Assembly: GCF_014903745.1 (NCBI RefSeq)
Contig: NZ_JACVXA010000037.1
Coordinates: forward strand, 1 to 49,067
DNA from: Mangrovicoccus algicola
GTDB lineage: Bacteria; Pseudomonadota; Alphaproteobacteria; Rhodobacterales; Rhodobacteraceae
Direction: 5' to 3'
DNA length: 49,067 nt
Both the position numbers and the translations under genes were made by a program. This document shows, piece after piece, positions 35,792 to 43,500 of the stretch (positions are counted from its first letter, which is position 1; each line of letters begins with the position of its first letter). The notes beneath the pieces are model-generated. The model did not search any database. It was not told the DNA's origin and saw only the letters and a program-made list of their open reading frames with translations.

Positions 35792-36817
35792 ATGGAAGTC
35801 ATCTTTCACATCGGGATGGGAAAAACCGGAACCTCGTCGATCCAGCAGGTCCTGGGCGCCAACCAGGAGGAGCTGGCGAAGATCGGCGTCCAATATCTGG
35901 GGCTCTGGTTCAACCTGCTCGATCCCGAATTCGCCGGCTATGCCGGGCAGGACAGGTTCTTCGCCTCCTCGCCGGAGCAGATGAAGACCCATGCCGAGAA
36001 CTACCATCTCGCGCTGAAGGCGCTCTCCGAGAAGACCGGGAATGACAGGTTCATCATTTCCAATGAATCGATGTACGGATACGTCACCCAATTCTCGCCG
36101 TTTCTTCAGGAATTGAAGAAGAAATGCACGGTCAAGCTGGTGATCTATGCCCGTGATCCGTATAGCTGGCTGCCCTCCGCCTATAACCAGTGGGCGCTGT
36201 ATCACAAGACCATGCCCGGGCCGGTGCCCAGCTATCAGAAGGCGACGCCCGCCATGCTGGCCACCTATTCGGGGCTGCGGCTATGGGCGAAGGATCACCT
36301 GGACATCATCGAACTGCGCCATCTGAAACGCGGGATGGACGTGGTTTCGGATTTCTCCGACCTTCTGTCGCTTTTCCTGCCGCCGCCGGAAAAGAACACG
36401 CTGGAGCGCAAGGACCCCGCCGAGAACGCGATCCGCGCGGTGTTCAACGAAACCGTGGGCGGTCCCGTTCTGCCGACGGAATTCGACAGGATCACCGGTA
36501 ATGTCGAATTGTCGGCCTCGCCCGATCTGGAGAAACTCGTCTCCGACATGTTTGATTACGGGGCGACCAGCGACATGGTCGCGGGGCAAAGCGCGCTTTT
36601 CGACGAGATCAGCAGCATATACGGCGTGGATATCCGCCAGGACAAGCAGAAGGAACATGCCGCGCCGGATGTGGAGGCCTTCCGCAATCGCGTGCTCGAA
36701 CATCTGATGACCCTCACGCTGCAGCAGGCGCGACGGGTCACCGAACTGGAAACCACCGTCCGCCAGCTGCGGCGGCAGGTTGCAAAGCTGAACCAAACCA
36801 CCGCCAAGTCTGCCTGA
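35792..36817 (+). CDS. Sulfotransferase-like protein (paralog of the gene at 16676)
   Basis: A 341-residue protein with the phosphosulfate-binding loop IFHIGMGKTGTSSIQ (residues 4-18) and LVIYARDPYSWLPSAYNQW (116-134). It keeps the same landmarks in the same order as the protein at 16676-17698 (an LGLWFNLLDPEFAG segment, SNESMYG, and a C-terminal coiled coil). ATG 35792 is chosen, with AGAGG 11 nt upstream; a TTG at 35783 overlaps the previous stop. It lies between a glycosyltransferase and the coiled-coil protein, so the acceptor is probably that cassette's glycan. Activity is inferred from family motifs. Confidence 0.75.
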   Translation: MEVIFHIGMGKTGTSSIQQVLGANQEELAKIGVQYLGLWFNLLDPEFAGYAGQDRFFASSPEQMKTHAENYHLALKALSEKTGNDRFIISNESMYGYVTQFSPFLQELKKKCTVKLVIYARDPYSWLPSAYNQWALYHKTMPGPVPSYQKATPAMLATYSGLRLWAKDHLDIIELRHLKRGMDVVSDFSDLLSLFLPPPEKNTLERKDPAENAIRAVFNETVGGPVLPTEFDRITGNVELSASPDLEKLVSDMFDYGATSDMVAGQSALFDEISSIYGVDIRQDKQKEHAAPDVEAFRNRVLEHLMTLTLQQARRVTELETTVRQLRRQVAKLNQTTAKSA

Positions 36818-36827
36818 GGAGTATTTC

Positions 36828-38624
36828 ATGGCGACGGCAACTGCAAAAAGGCGCACATCCCGGTCCAAGTCGCGCGTGTCCGGAACCAGCAGGAAAGTCA
36901 TCTTCGTTCTGGGAAGTGGCCCGGAGGCGCAGGCCACCCTGTCCGGCGTGCTGACCCGGCTGGGGGCGAAAGAGGCCGAAGCCCCGTTCCCGCAGGGCGA
37001 GGCGCAGGCGGAAACGGGGCTCGAGCCGCCGCCGCCCGTCCAGGAGGACGGGCCTCCCGTCGCGCCGCTGGCCGATGCGCTCGGCACGGCTCTCGGAAAA
37101 TCCAGGATCGCCCTCGTCGCGGTGCCCCGTGCCGCCGCGCTTCTGCCGGCGATGCTCAGCGCGGCCGAGACCTGCGGCCGCACGCCTCTGCTGGCCGTGG
37201 CCCTGGGCGCCGGGGACGGAGACCAGCTGGATGCGGTCCTGCGGATCGAGCAACTCAGCCGCGGCGTGCCGCGCGTGTTCGTGCCCGTCGATGCCCTGGG
37301 CGGCCGTCTCCCCGACATGGTCGCGCAGATCGGGCGCCGTTTCGATCTGCGCTGGCCGAAATCGGCCAAGAGCGCGGCCCCGCAGATTGCCGCATTCCTG
37401 GCCGAACGACGCCCGGCTGGCGAAGGCGATCCCGCTTCCATGCCCTCCGGATACGCGCGGGCATTGGACATTTTCGAACAGTGGCTGGAACATGGTGAAG
37501 AGTTTGCGACCGTGAACGAGTTGACCGCCATCCGGCCCGAGCCGGAAACAGACCTGACCCCGCCTGCAGAAATCACGCCAGAGCTAGTGACGGACGGCGC
37601 GGCCGAGGCCTTGCAGCAGAAGCTTGCCGAGCTGGAAGCCGAGCTGGCGCGCAGCCGCGCCGCGGAGGCCGAGGCCCGCAGCGAGGCCCGCGCCCATGCG
37701 GAGGAGGCCCGCCTTCACGCCGAGGAGGCTTCCGCGCTGCGGGGCAAGGCGGCGGCCGAGGCGGCCGCAAGCCAGGAGACGATGCAGGCGCTTCACGCCG
37801 AAATCGAAAAGCTTGAAATGCGCTATGCGGAAACCCGGGATGCGAAACAGGCCGCGCTGGACGAGGCGGCCACCCTGCGCAGCGCACTGGCCCAGAGGGA
37901 GCATGAACGCGACGATCTGCGGCGCGAGCTGTCAGGCGATGCCGAACATCGGCAGGAGCTGGAGCAGAAGCTTGCCGAAGCCCTGAGGAATGCCGAGCGG
38001 GCCGAGGAGAAGCTGGCGCGGACCTCCCGGCTGCTGACGGGAATGTCCCGCGATGCCGCGGCACAGCTGAAACGGCGACTTGCCCAGGCGCAGAACCCCG
38101 CACCGGATCCGACGGTTGCGCTGGCTGCCCGGCTTGAGGAACGGGACCGGCAGATCGATACCGCCCGGGAAGAGCTGTCGCAGGTCACGCGCGAACTCGA
38201 GCGGCTGCGGGAAGATGCGGAGCTTGGCCAGGGCGAACGCAATCAGCTGAAATCGACCCTGCGCCGCCGGGAGACCGAACTCGTCGAGCAGATCGCGCAA
38301 CGCCGCGCCCTGCAGGCCGAGCTGGCCGCCGCCCAGGGAGAAGCGGACCGCATCCGCTCCCAGATTGCCGCAGGCCAGGACGAGCAGGCGCATCTGTCCG
38401 AAGCGCTGGACAAGGCCAGGGACGAGATCGAGCAGGTCAAGGCACGGATGGCCGCCGAGATGGAAAACCTCGAGCGCAGACGGGCCGAACAGCATGCCCA
38501 TGCCGAGGAACAGCGGCTGATGCTGGAAAACTGGATCCATGAAATGGAGGCAAGCACGTCCTGGCGCGCCACGCGTCCGCTGCGTTCCATCATTTCGGCA
38601 TTGCGCCCGCCGCCAAAGGAGTAG
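36828..38624 (+). CDS. Degenerate sulfotransferase-like domain fused to a long coiled coil, SWR-PLR tail
   Basis: A 598-residue protein. Residues 24-47 (VIFVLGSGPEAQATLSGVLT and RLGA) look like the start of a sulfotransferase domain, but the P-loop RSGTS is replaced by PEAQAT, so PAPS binding is unlikely. The domain runs to about residue 210. A coiled coil, rich in Ala, Glu and Arg, spans about 255-565. The end holds STSWRATRPLRSI (576-588), a tail seen in glycan glycosyltransferases and methyltransferases. It starts 10 bp after the sulfotransferase gene. A scaffold role in the glycan complex is possible but not shown. Confidence 0.65.
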   Translation: MATATAKRRTSRSKSRVSGTSRKVIFVLGSGPEAQATLSGVLTRLGAKEAEAPFPQGEAQAETGLEPPPPVQEDGPPVAPLADALGTALGKSRIALVAVPRAAALLPAMLSAAETCGRTPLLAVALGAGDGDQLDAVLRIEQLSRGVPRVFVPVDALGGRLPDMVAQIGRRFDLRWPKSAKSAAPQIAAFLAERRPAGEGDPASMPSGYARALDIFEQWLEHGEEFATVNELTAIRPEPETDLTPPAEITPELVTDGAAEALQQKLAELEAELARSRAAEAEARSEARAHAEEARLHAEEASALRGKAAAEAAASQETMQALHAEIEKLEMRYAETRDAKQAALDEAATLRSALAQREHERDDLRRELSGDAEHRQELEQKLAEALRNAERAEEKLARTSRLLTGMSRDAAAQLKRRLAQAQNPAPDPTVALAARLEERDRQIDTAREELSQVTRELERLREDAELGQGERNQLKSTLRRRETELVEQIAQRRALQAELAAAQGEADRIRSQIAAGQDEQAHLSEALDKARDEIEQVKARMAAEMENLERRRAEQHAHAEEQRLMLENWIHEMEASTSWRATRPLRSIISALRPPPKE

Positions 38625-38641
38625 GACGGGATCATCCCGTC
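38625..38641 (+). terminator. Short hairpin after the glycan cassette
   Basis: GACGGG (38625-38630), loop ATCAT, CCCGTC (38636-38641); the stem begins immediately after the stop codon of the coiled-coil gene. No T-run follows. The rest of 38642-38824 shows nothing I can assign. Confidence 0.45.
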
Positions 38642-38824
38642 ACCCCTGCGAACCGCCGGGCTGATCGATGCGATGCCTCGGCTCTGGTTGATGCGCGGGG
38701 GATTGCCCTGCGCCGCCAAGATCCCGGCCTGCCGGGACATGCCCGGATCACGCGAAGAAATGCCGCCCCCTGATCCGGGCCGCTTTCGTCAGCACGGTCC
38801 TTCAATCGCGCAGGTCCCGGTTCC

Positions 38825-39514
38825 TCAGGCGCATTTGCCGACCAGCATCGGCATCGCGTCGAGTATGGACAGAACCGGGCGGCCGGTCTCGCGCCTGAGC
38901 GCCGCGGCATAGGGCGGAAGGCTCCCATGCTCCAGAAGGAAGGCGCCGGTCTCGGGCGCGCGGTCCAGGAGGCGTCCGGCAGCGGCCAGGACGGCCGCCT
39001 CTATCGCGGCAGGATCTATGTCGGCCCGCCAGTCCGCGCCATTGCACAGGAAGGTCCGGGCAAAGGCGGGCTCCGTCTCCAGCGCCTCAATCCGGACCTG
39101 ATCGGGAGAAATGTCGGCCGCGGCCAGGGTGGCCGGCCCCGGGAAGCCGCTCCGTCCCGTCAGGATGCCCACCGGACGCCCTCCGCCAAGCTGCCGCGCC
39201 GTATGCACCATGCTCAGTGGCGAGAGAAGGACCGGAACCGGGACGGCCGCGGCGATCTCCTGCTGGGCCGTCGCGAGAAACCCGCAGGAGGAGGTGATCG
39301 CGACCGCGCCTTCCGCCGCAAGTTCCTGCGCAGCCTTCAGAAAAGCCGCGGTCAGGGCCGGATCCGCCCGCCCCTGCGCATCCGTCAGCGCATGGTCGCC
39401 AGCAGGGATTTCGCGGAGCCGCGCCGGGAGGGGGTAACTGTCGCTATTGCTTGCATCACCGGGGATCCGTGGAAACCGGTCCGCCAGGCTCAGTACGCCG
39501 ATGAAACGGGGCAT
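38825..39514 (-). CDS. Asp/Glu racemase-family protein lacking the second catalytic Cys
   Basis: A 229-residue cytosolic protein. IGVLSLADRFPRIPGDASNS is the usual opening of an Asp/Glu/hydantoin racemase subgroup. The first catalytic Cys is C77 in AITSSCGFLA. Where family members carry the second Cys (LECTN), this protein has LEHGSLPPYA with H196, so the two-Cys racemase reaction is doubtful; a one-base or lyase-like role is possible. Start ATG 39514 has GGAG 14 nt upstream, rather far. It lies alone between the glycan cassette and flbT, on the flagellin strand. The upstream 39515-39600 is locally AT-rich. Confidence 0.7.
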   Translation of the reverse strand: MPRFIGVLSLADRFPRIPGDASNSDSYPLPARLREIPAGDHALTDAQGRADPALTAAFLKAAQELAAEGAVAITSSCGFLATAQQEIAAAVPVPVLLSPLSMVHTARQLGGGRPVGILTGRSGFPGPATLAAADISPDQVRIEALETEPAFARTFLCNGADWRADIDPAAIEAAVLAAAGRLLDRAPETGAFLLEHGSLPPYAAALRRETGRPVLSILDAMPMLVGKCA

Positions 39515-39647
39515 GAATTTATCTATCGCTCCAATGAAATATCCCGATATTTGTATCTTGCGAGGGGATATTCAAACAAGAAAATAATTTCCGATCCCAA
39601 TCCTTCGCCAGCATCCCCCCACATCCCGCCGGGATCTGCCCTGCAAA

Positions 39648-40049
39648 TCAGCACGAGCCCATCATCAGCCTCTCCTCCCGCGGCAGCAGCGCCCGCAGAG
39701 CCTTCAGGGCCTGATAGTAATTCATCTGCTGCAGGACCTGCGTCACCTGGTTCAGAAGGTTCCGGCTGTCAGGGTCGAGAAAGACCTGGCTCAGCTGCTC
39801 GACCCCGCGCAGGATCTGCGGCTGGACCTCCTCGGGGCAGGCATCGCCGGACAGAACCAGCTGGGCCAGATAGCAGACCCGGCGCACCGGCGTATTGGCC
39901 TCGTCGGGATGGATCGCATCCCGCAGCCTCAGGATATTGGCATTGGGGGTGATGATGTTGATCCGGCTTCGGCGTTCCCCGTTCTCGATCACCGCCCCGT
40001 TTATCAGGATACGTTCCCTAGGACCGAGTTTCAGCACCAAGCCTGTCAT
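39648..40049 (-). CDS. flbT: Flagellin translation regulator FlbT
   Basis: A 133-residue protein that in Caulobacter binds fliC mRNA and blocks its translation when assembly stalls. The family opening GLVLKLGPRERILINGAVIENG is present (quoted in parts: LKLGPRERILINGAVIENG), followed by RRSRINIITPNANILRLRD and the helical end QALKALRALLPREERLM. ATG 40049 overlaps the flaF stop (ATGA). It is the last gene of the fliC-flaF-flbT run. Confidence 0.92.
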   Translation of the reverse strand: MTGLVLKLGPRERILINGAVIENGERRSRINIITPNANILRLRDAIHPDEANTPVRRVCYLAQLVLSGDACPEEVQPQILRGVEQLSQVFLDPDSRNLLNQVTQVLQQMNYYQALKALRALLPREERLMMGSC

Positions 40050-40423
40050 GACGTCTTTTCCTGTCCTCTCAGTCCCCGCATGATCGCCGTATTGATGTCG
40101 ATCAGCGCGGCAGGTTCCGCGCGCCCCTTCAGCACGCTGCTGGTATAGGTTTGCACGAACTCGTTCAGGTAAAGTATCCGGGAGCGGATTTCATCGGGAA
40201 GTTCGTTTTCCGGACTTGCGACATCCAGCGCCAGCATCGTCCAGAAGCGGCGGTTGTCGTGAAGCGCCCCGACAAGGGATGGGAACTCCGCCCGCCCGAG
40301 CCCCGCCGCCGTCTTTATCCTGCGGGTTATCCGCCCGAATACTTCGTACTCGACCCCGCGCGGCGTCCGGATGGACTGCGTCTGGGTCATATATGCCTTC
40401 TGGGCAAGCTGATGCGCGTTCAA
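40046..40423 (-). CDS. flaF: Flagellin synthesis regulator FlaF
   Basis: A 125-residue FlaF protein, the partner of FlbT and a flagellin secretion chaperone. Markers are IRTPRGVEYEVFGRIT, then an all-helical body with ELPDEIRSRILYLNEFV. No ATG serves the full length: TTG at 40423 (giving MNAHQLAQKAY) has AGGA 7 nt upstream and fits the family start, while TTG at 40429 is too close to it and ATG 40390 would cut conserved sequence. A rare TTG start may keep expression low. Confidence 0.88.
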   Translation of the reverse strand: MNAHQLAQKAYMTQTQSIRTPRGVEYEVFGRITRRIKTAAGLGRAEFPSLVGALHDNRRFWTMLALDVASPENELPDEIRSRILYLNEFVQTYTSSVLKGRAEPAALIDINTAIMRGLRGQEKTS

Positions 40424-40470
40424 AGCCAATTCCTACCAAGCCAGCCTTCATTCACTCGCGTTTCGAAACC

Positions 40471-40495
40471 GGGGGTGCCGGATGCCGGCACCCCC
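40471..40495 (-). terminator. Strong hairpin between fliC and flaF
   Basis: GGGGGTGCCGG (40471-40481) and CCGGCACCCCC (40485-40495) form an 11-bp stem with an ATG loop, 8 bp after the fliC stop. There is no U-run. It probably ends most fliC transcripts or protects their 3' end, with flaF-flbT made at a lower level by read-through (inference). Confidence 0.65.
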
Positions 40496-40503
40496 GTCAT
40501 GAC

Positions 40504-41718
40504 TTAGCGGAACAATGCTAACACATTCTGTGGCGCCTGGTTGGCGATGGAAAGCGCCTGGATGCCAAGCTGCTGCTGGACCTGAAGGGCCTGCAGCCGC
40601 GCCGAAGCCTCTTCCATATCCGCATCCACCATGGCCCCGATGCCTGCACGCATCGAATCCGTCAGCTTGGACACGAAACTGGACTGGGTCGCGATCTGCG
40701 ATCCGTCCGAGCCGAAGGAGGCCGCCGCGTCGATCGCCGTGGAGATCAGCGATTCCAGGGTCACCATCTGCGCGGCAAGCGTCCCCGCATTGGTCGCGTC
40801 GATCGTTGCCAGCTGACCCAGCCCGCCGGAGCCGGCATTCTGGAACTGACCCGTCACCGACAGATCGACCGAACCGGTATTGGAGAAGGCAAGTTCGCCG
40901 ACATTCGCGCTGTCATAGGCCACCGACAGCCCCGCGATGCCGAAGCCTTCGATCTGGGCCTTCAGATTGGTCGCGGCGATATCGGCCGGGGTGTTGCCCG
41001 CGGCAAGATCCGTCGCGCTGAAGGTATAGCTGGCCGTGTAGCTGCCGATGTTGATCGACACGCTGTCCCCGGCCGCATAGGTGCCGGGATCGTTGATCAC
41101 GATCTCGTCCGCGCCCGCGGTATTGTCCAGCGACATCACGAACGTGTCCCCTGCCGCCGAGACGACGCTGGCCGTCCCCGCGGTGAAGGCGGTATTCGCG
41201 GTATACCCTCCGGAATTCAGATCCTGGCCGGAGACCGAGATATAGGAGGCGGTGACCGCACCGGCGCTGTCGCGGTCGATGGAGGACAGGACATTCGTCG
41301 TCGCGGTGGAGCCGTCCACCAGGTTCAGCCCGTTGAACTGGGCCGCGCCGACGACCGAGGAGATCTGTTCCTTCAGCGCCGTGATGTCGTTGTTGAGCTT
41401 GGTGCGGTCGACGTTGTCGCCCTGGGCGGCGACCAGCTTCTCCTTGATCTGGCCGAGGAGGTCCGTGATGGTTTCGGCTGCCGTCTGGGCGACCGCGACG
41501 GTGGACTCGCCCAGCGACAGGCTGTCCGAGATCGCCTTGAACCCGTTCACATCCGATTCCATCACCTTGGAAATGGCCCAGATCGCCGAGTTGTCCTTGG
41601 CCGTCGAGATGCTCTTGCCGGTCGCGATTTCGCCCTGGGTCCTCTCGAGACCCATATTGATGCTCTTCAGGGTCTGAAGTGCCACCATCGAGCTGGTGTT
41701 CGTGAGAATGCTAGACAT
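40504..41718 (-). CDS. fliC: Flagellin FliC
   Basis: A 404-residue flagellin. The D0/D1 N-terminus (SILTNTSSMVALQTLKSIN, then IATGKSISTAKDNSA) and C-terminus (ARLQALQVQQQLGIQALSIAN, ending QNVLALFR) are intact. The variable centre (about 150-310) is rich in Thr, Ser and Ala and includes many possible O-glycosylation sites. ATG 41718 has GAGGGA 4 nt upstream; a longer in-frame start to 41814 adds unrelated residues. It heads a run with flaF and flbT and is preceded by a CtrA-like box about 140 bp upstream. Confidence 0.95.
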   Translation of the reverse strand: MSSILTNTSSMVALQTLKSINMGLERTQGEIATGKSISTAKDNSAIWAISKVMESDVNGFKAISDSLSLGESTVAVAQTAAETITDLLGQIKEKLVAAQGDNVDRTKLNNDITALKEQISSVVGAAQFNGLNLVDGSTATTNVLSSIDRDSAGAVTASYISVSGQDLNSGGYTANTAFTAGTASVVSAAGDTFVMSLDNTAGADEIVINDPGTYAAGDSVSINIGSYTASYTFSATDLAAGNTPADIAATNLKAQIEGFGIAGLSVAYDSANVGELAFSNTGSVDLSVTGQFQNAGSGGLGQLATIDATNAGTLAAQMVTLESLISTAIDAAASFGSDGSQIATQSSFVSKLTDSMRAGIGAMVDADMEEASARLQALQVQQQLGIQALSIANQAPQNVLALFR

Positions 41719-41858
41719 TTTTCCCTCAATCTTTGGCACCTTTGGCGCCGTTGACCCAACTTCCTTTCGGAAACCCACGCCTTCTGCGACTGCATGCGGC
41801 TGTCTTCCGCGCATGCGCCACCCCCAGGGATGCAGGGCTCAGGGATAGGGATCGCGCC

Positions 41859-41873
41859 CTAACAAAAACATAA
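41859..41873 (-). promoter_or_regulatory. Candidate CtrA box upstream of fliC
   Basis: Read leftward, TTAT (41873-41870), seven bases and TTAG (41862-41859) match TTAA-N7-TTAA at 6 of 8 positions. It resembles the fliL box: TTAATGTTTGCTTAGG there, TTATGTTTTTGTTAGG here. It lies about 140 bp before the fliC ATG; the rest of the 204-bp gap 41719-41922 shows no gene. Weaker than the fliL site on its own. Confidence 0.4.
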
Positions 41874-41922
41874 CCGCGGCGGGGGCAGTGTTTCGCATTT
41901 GACCGGACCGGCATGCCGGGGA

Positions 41923-42780
41923 TCAGATCAGCCCTTCCTCCCGCCAGGCCAGCAGCTGCTGGCGGCTGACCTCGAAATGCATGCTGTCTTCGCGCCGGAA
42001 CCCGGCCCCCCAGACCCAGCCTTCCTCGTGGAAGTAGTCCGCGATCAGGATCAGCCCCAGCTGCGTGCGCCCGTCGGCGAAATTGTCCAGCTGTCCGGCG
42101 ATGTTGAGATCCACCGCCAGCCCGAAGGCATGGGTGGAGACCCGCCCGATCGTGCCGCGGATCTGGCGCACGCAGAGCGACCCGGAGGAGGCGATCAGCC
42201 CGTAGAGATCGGGATCCGACGCCTCGATCCGGGCAAAGACACGGCGCAGGCTCTGGATCGCCGGGTCCAGCATCCGCACCCGGATCGGGCCGACCTCCTC
42301 CAGGCGCAGCCGGTCGCGCAGGGCCGGGTTGGTCATCTCCTCGCAATCGTCGCTCAGCCGCTCGCGCGGCCGGCCGAGGAAATCCACCAGGAAGGACGGG
42401 GTTGCGACCGTGATGCCCTTGTTGACGTTCAGCCGGTCGGCGATCAGCACGACCCGCGCATAGGCATCGAGGATCGGGTTCGGGCCCTCCCGCCCGAACC
42501 CGGCCGTCCCCGGCGGAAGCGGCGCCGCCGGAAGGGCGGGCGCGGCGGGGCGGGCGCGGCTTTCCTCCAGCTGGCGCAGCCGGTCCTCCAGCGCATCGAT
42601 GCGCTCCTGCTGGCTCTCGATCTGGAACCGCATCCGCTCGATGTCGATCCGCGCGCCGCTGTCGATGGTGCCGCCGCCGGGCGCGCCGCCGCCGCGCGGC
42701 AGATGCGGCAGCAGCAGCAGCCCCGCCAGCCCGAGGGCCAGCACCAGGATCGCGCCGATCAGGATCGGAACCACGCGCAT
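41923..42780 (-). CDS. Membrane-anchored M15-type (VanY-like) peptidase, T6SS-linked (TagX-like)
   Basis: A 285-residue protein with one N-terminal helix (VVPILIGAILVLALGLAGLLLL), a coiled coil (about 43-75), and a periplasmic M15-type zinc peptidase domain. Metal ligands are H217 and D224 in THAFGLAVDLN and H268 in DSMHFEV. Such enzymes cut peptidoglycan cross-bridges. In Acinetobacter a VanY-like L,D-endopeptidase, TagX, is needed for T6SS assembly; the place of this gene, 3 bp after pppA in a T6SS run, suggests the same role (inference). An effector role is less likely because it is anchored. Confidence 0.75.
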   Translation of the reverse strand: MRVVPILIGAILVLALGLAGLLLLPHLPRGGGAPGGGTIDSGARIDIERMRFQIESQQERIDALEDRLRQLEESRARPAAPALPAAPLPPGTAGFGREGPNPILDAYARVVLIADRLNVNKGITVATPSFLVDFLGRPRERLSDDCEEMTNPALRDRLRLEEVGPIRVRMLDPAIQSLRRVFARIEASDPDLYGLIASSGSLCVRQIRGTIGRVSTHAFGLAVDLNIAGQLDNFADGRTQLGLILIADYFHEEGWVWGAGFRREDSMHFEVSRQQLLAWREEGLI

Positions 42781-42783
42781 CGC

Positions 42784-43500
42784 CTACCCCGCCACCTCGA
42801 CCACGATGGCCGAGACATTGTCGCTGCCTCCCGCCGCCAGCGCGCGCGCCACCAGCGCGTCGGCGGCGTGTTCCAGCGGCGCGGCGCCGAGGATCCCGGC
42901 CAGTTCGGGCCCGCCGACATGCCGGGTCAGCCCGTCGCTGCACAGCAGGAACCGCTCGCCGGGCGCCAGGCGGCCGCGGATCTTGTCCAGATCCAGCGCC
43001 GCGCCGACGCCGACGGCCCGCGTGATGACATTGGCATGGGGCAGCTGTTCGGCCTCCTCCCAGCTCAGCCCGCCCGCGGCGACCAGTTCGGCCACCATGG
43101 AATGATCGGTGCTGAGCATGTCCAGCTGTCCCGCCCGGAAACTGTAGAGCCGGCTGTCCCCGGCCCAGAAGGCCGCGAAATGGTCCTCGGACAGGATCAG
43201 CGCCACCACCGTCGCGCCGATCGGACCGCGGGCGCGGCGGTCGCTCTCGGCCAGAATGCACTCATGGGCGGACAGGATCGCGTCGCGCAGCCCCGCCATC
43301 ATCCCGGCGGGCGCCAGGTCGACGGGCAGCGCCGCGATGGCGTCCGTGACCGCGCGGCTTGCGAAATCGCCGCCCTCATGCCCGCCCATCCCGTCGGCCA
43401 CGGCCCAGATCCGGTGCGCGGGCAGCGCCAGGATCGCATCCTCGTTCAGCTTGCGCACGCAGCCCACATGGGTGGCCGCGCTATGCCTGAAGACCGTCAT
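42784..43500 (-). CDS. pppA: PP2C-type Ser/Thr phosphatase PppA of the T6SS
   Basis: A 238-residue PPM/PP2C phosphatase. Metal-binding motifs are intact: NEDAIL (19-24), AVADGMGGHEGG (33-44), SDGLTRHV and GGSDNVSAIVV. In T6SS clusters PppA removes the phosphate that the kinase PpkA puts on Fha, switching secretion off. ATG 43500 lies inside the end of tagF (20-bp overlap). No ppkA or fha gene is seen in the window; they may lie beyond the right edge. Confidence 0.88.
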   Translation of the reverse strand: MTVFRHSAATHVGCVRKLNEDAILALPAHRIWAVADGMGGHEGGDFASRAVTDAIAALPVDLAPAGMMAGLRDAILSAHECILAESDRRARGPIGATVVALILSEDHFAAFWAGDSRLYSFRAGQLDMLSTDHSMVAELVAAGGLSWEEAEQLPHANVITRAVGVGAALDLDKIRGRLAPGERFLLCSDGLTRHVGGPELAGILGAAPLEHAADALVARALAAGGSDNVSAIVVEVAG

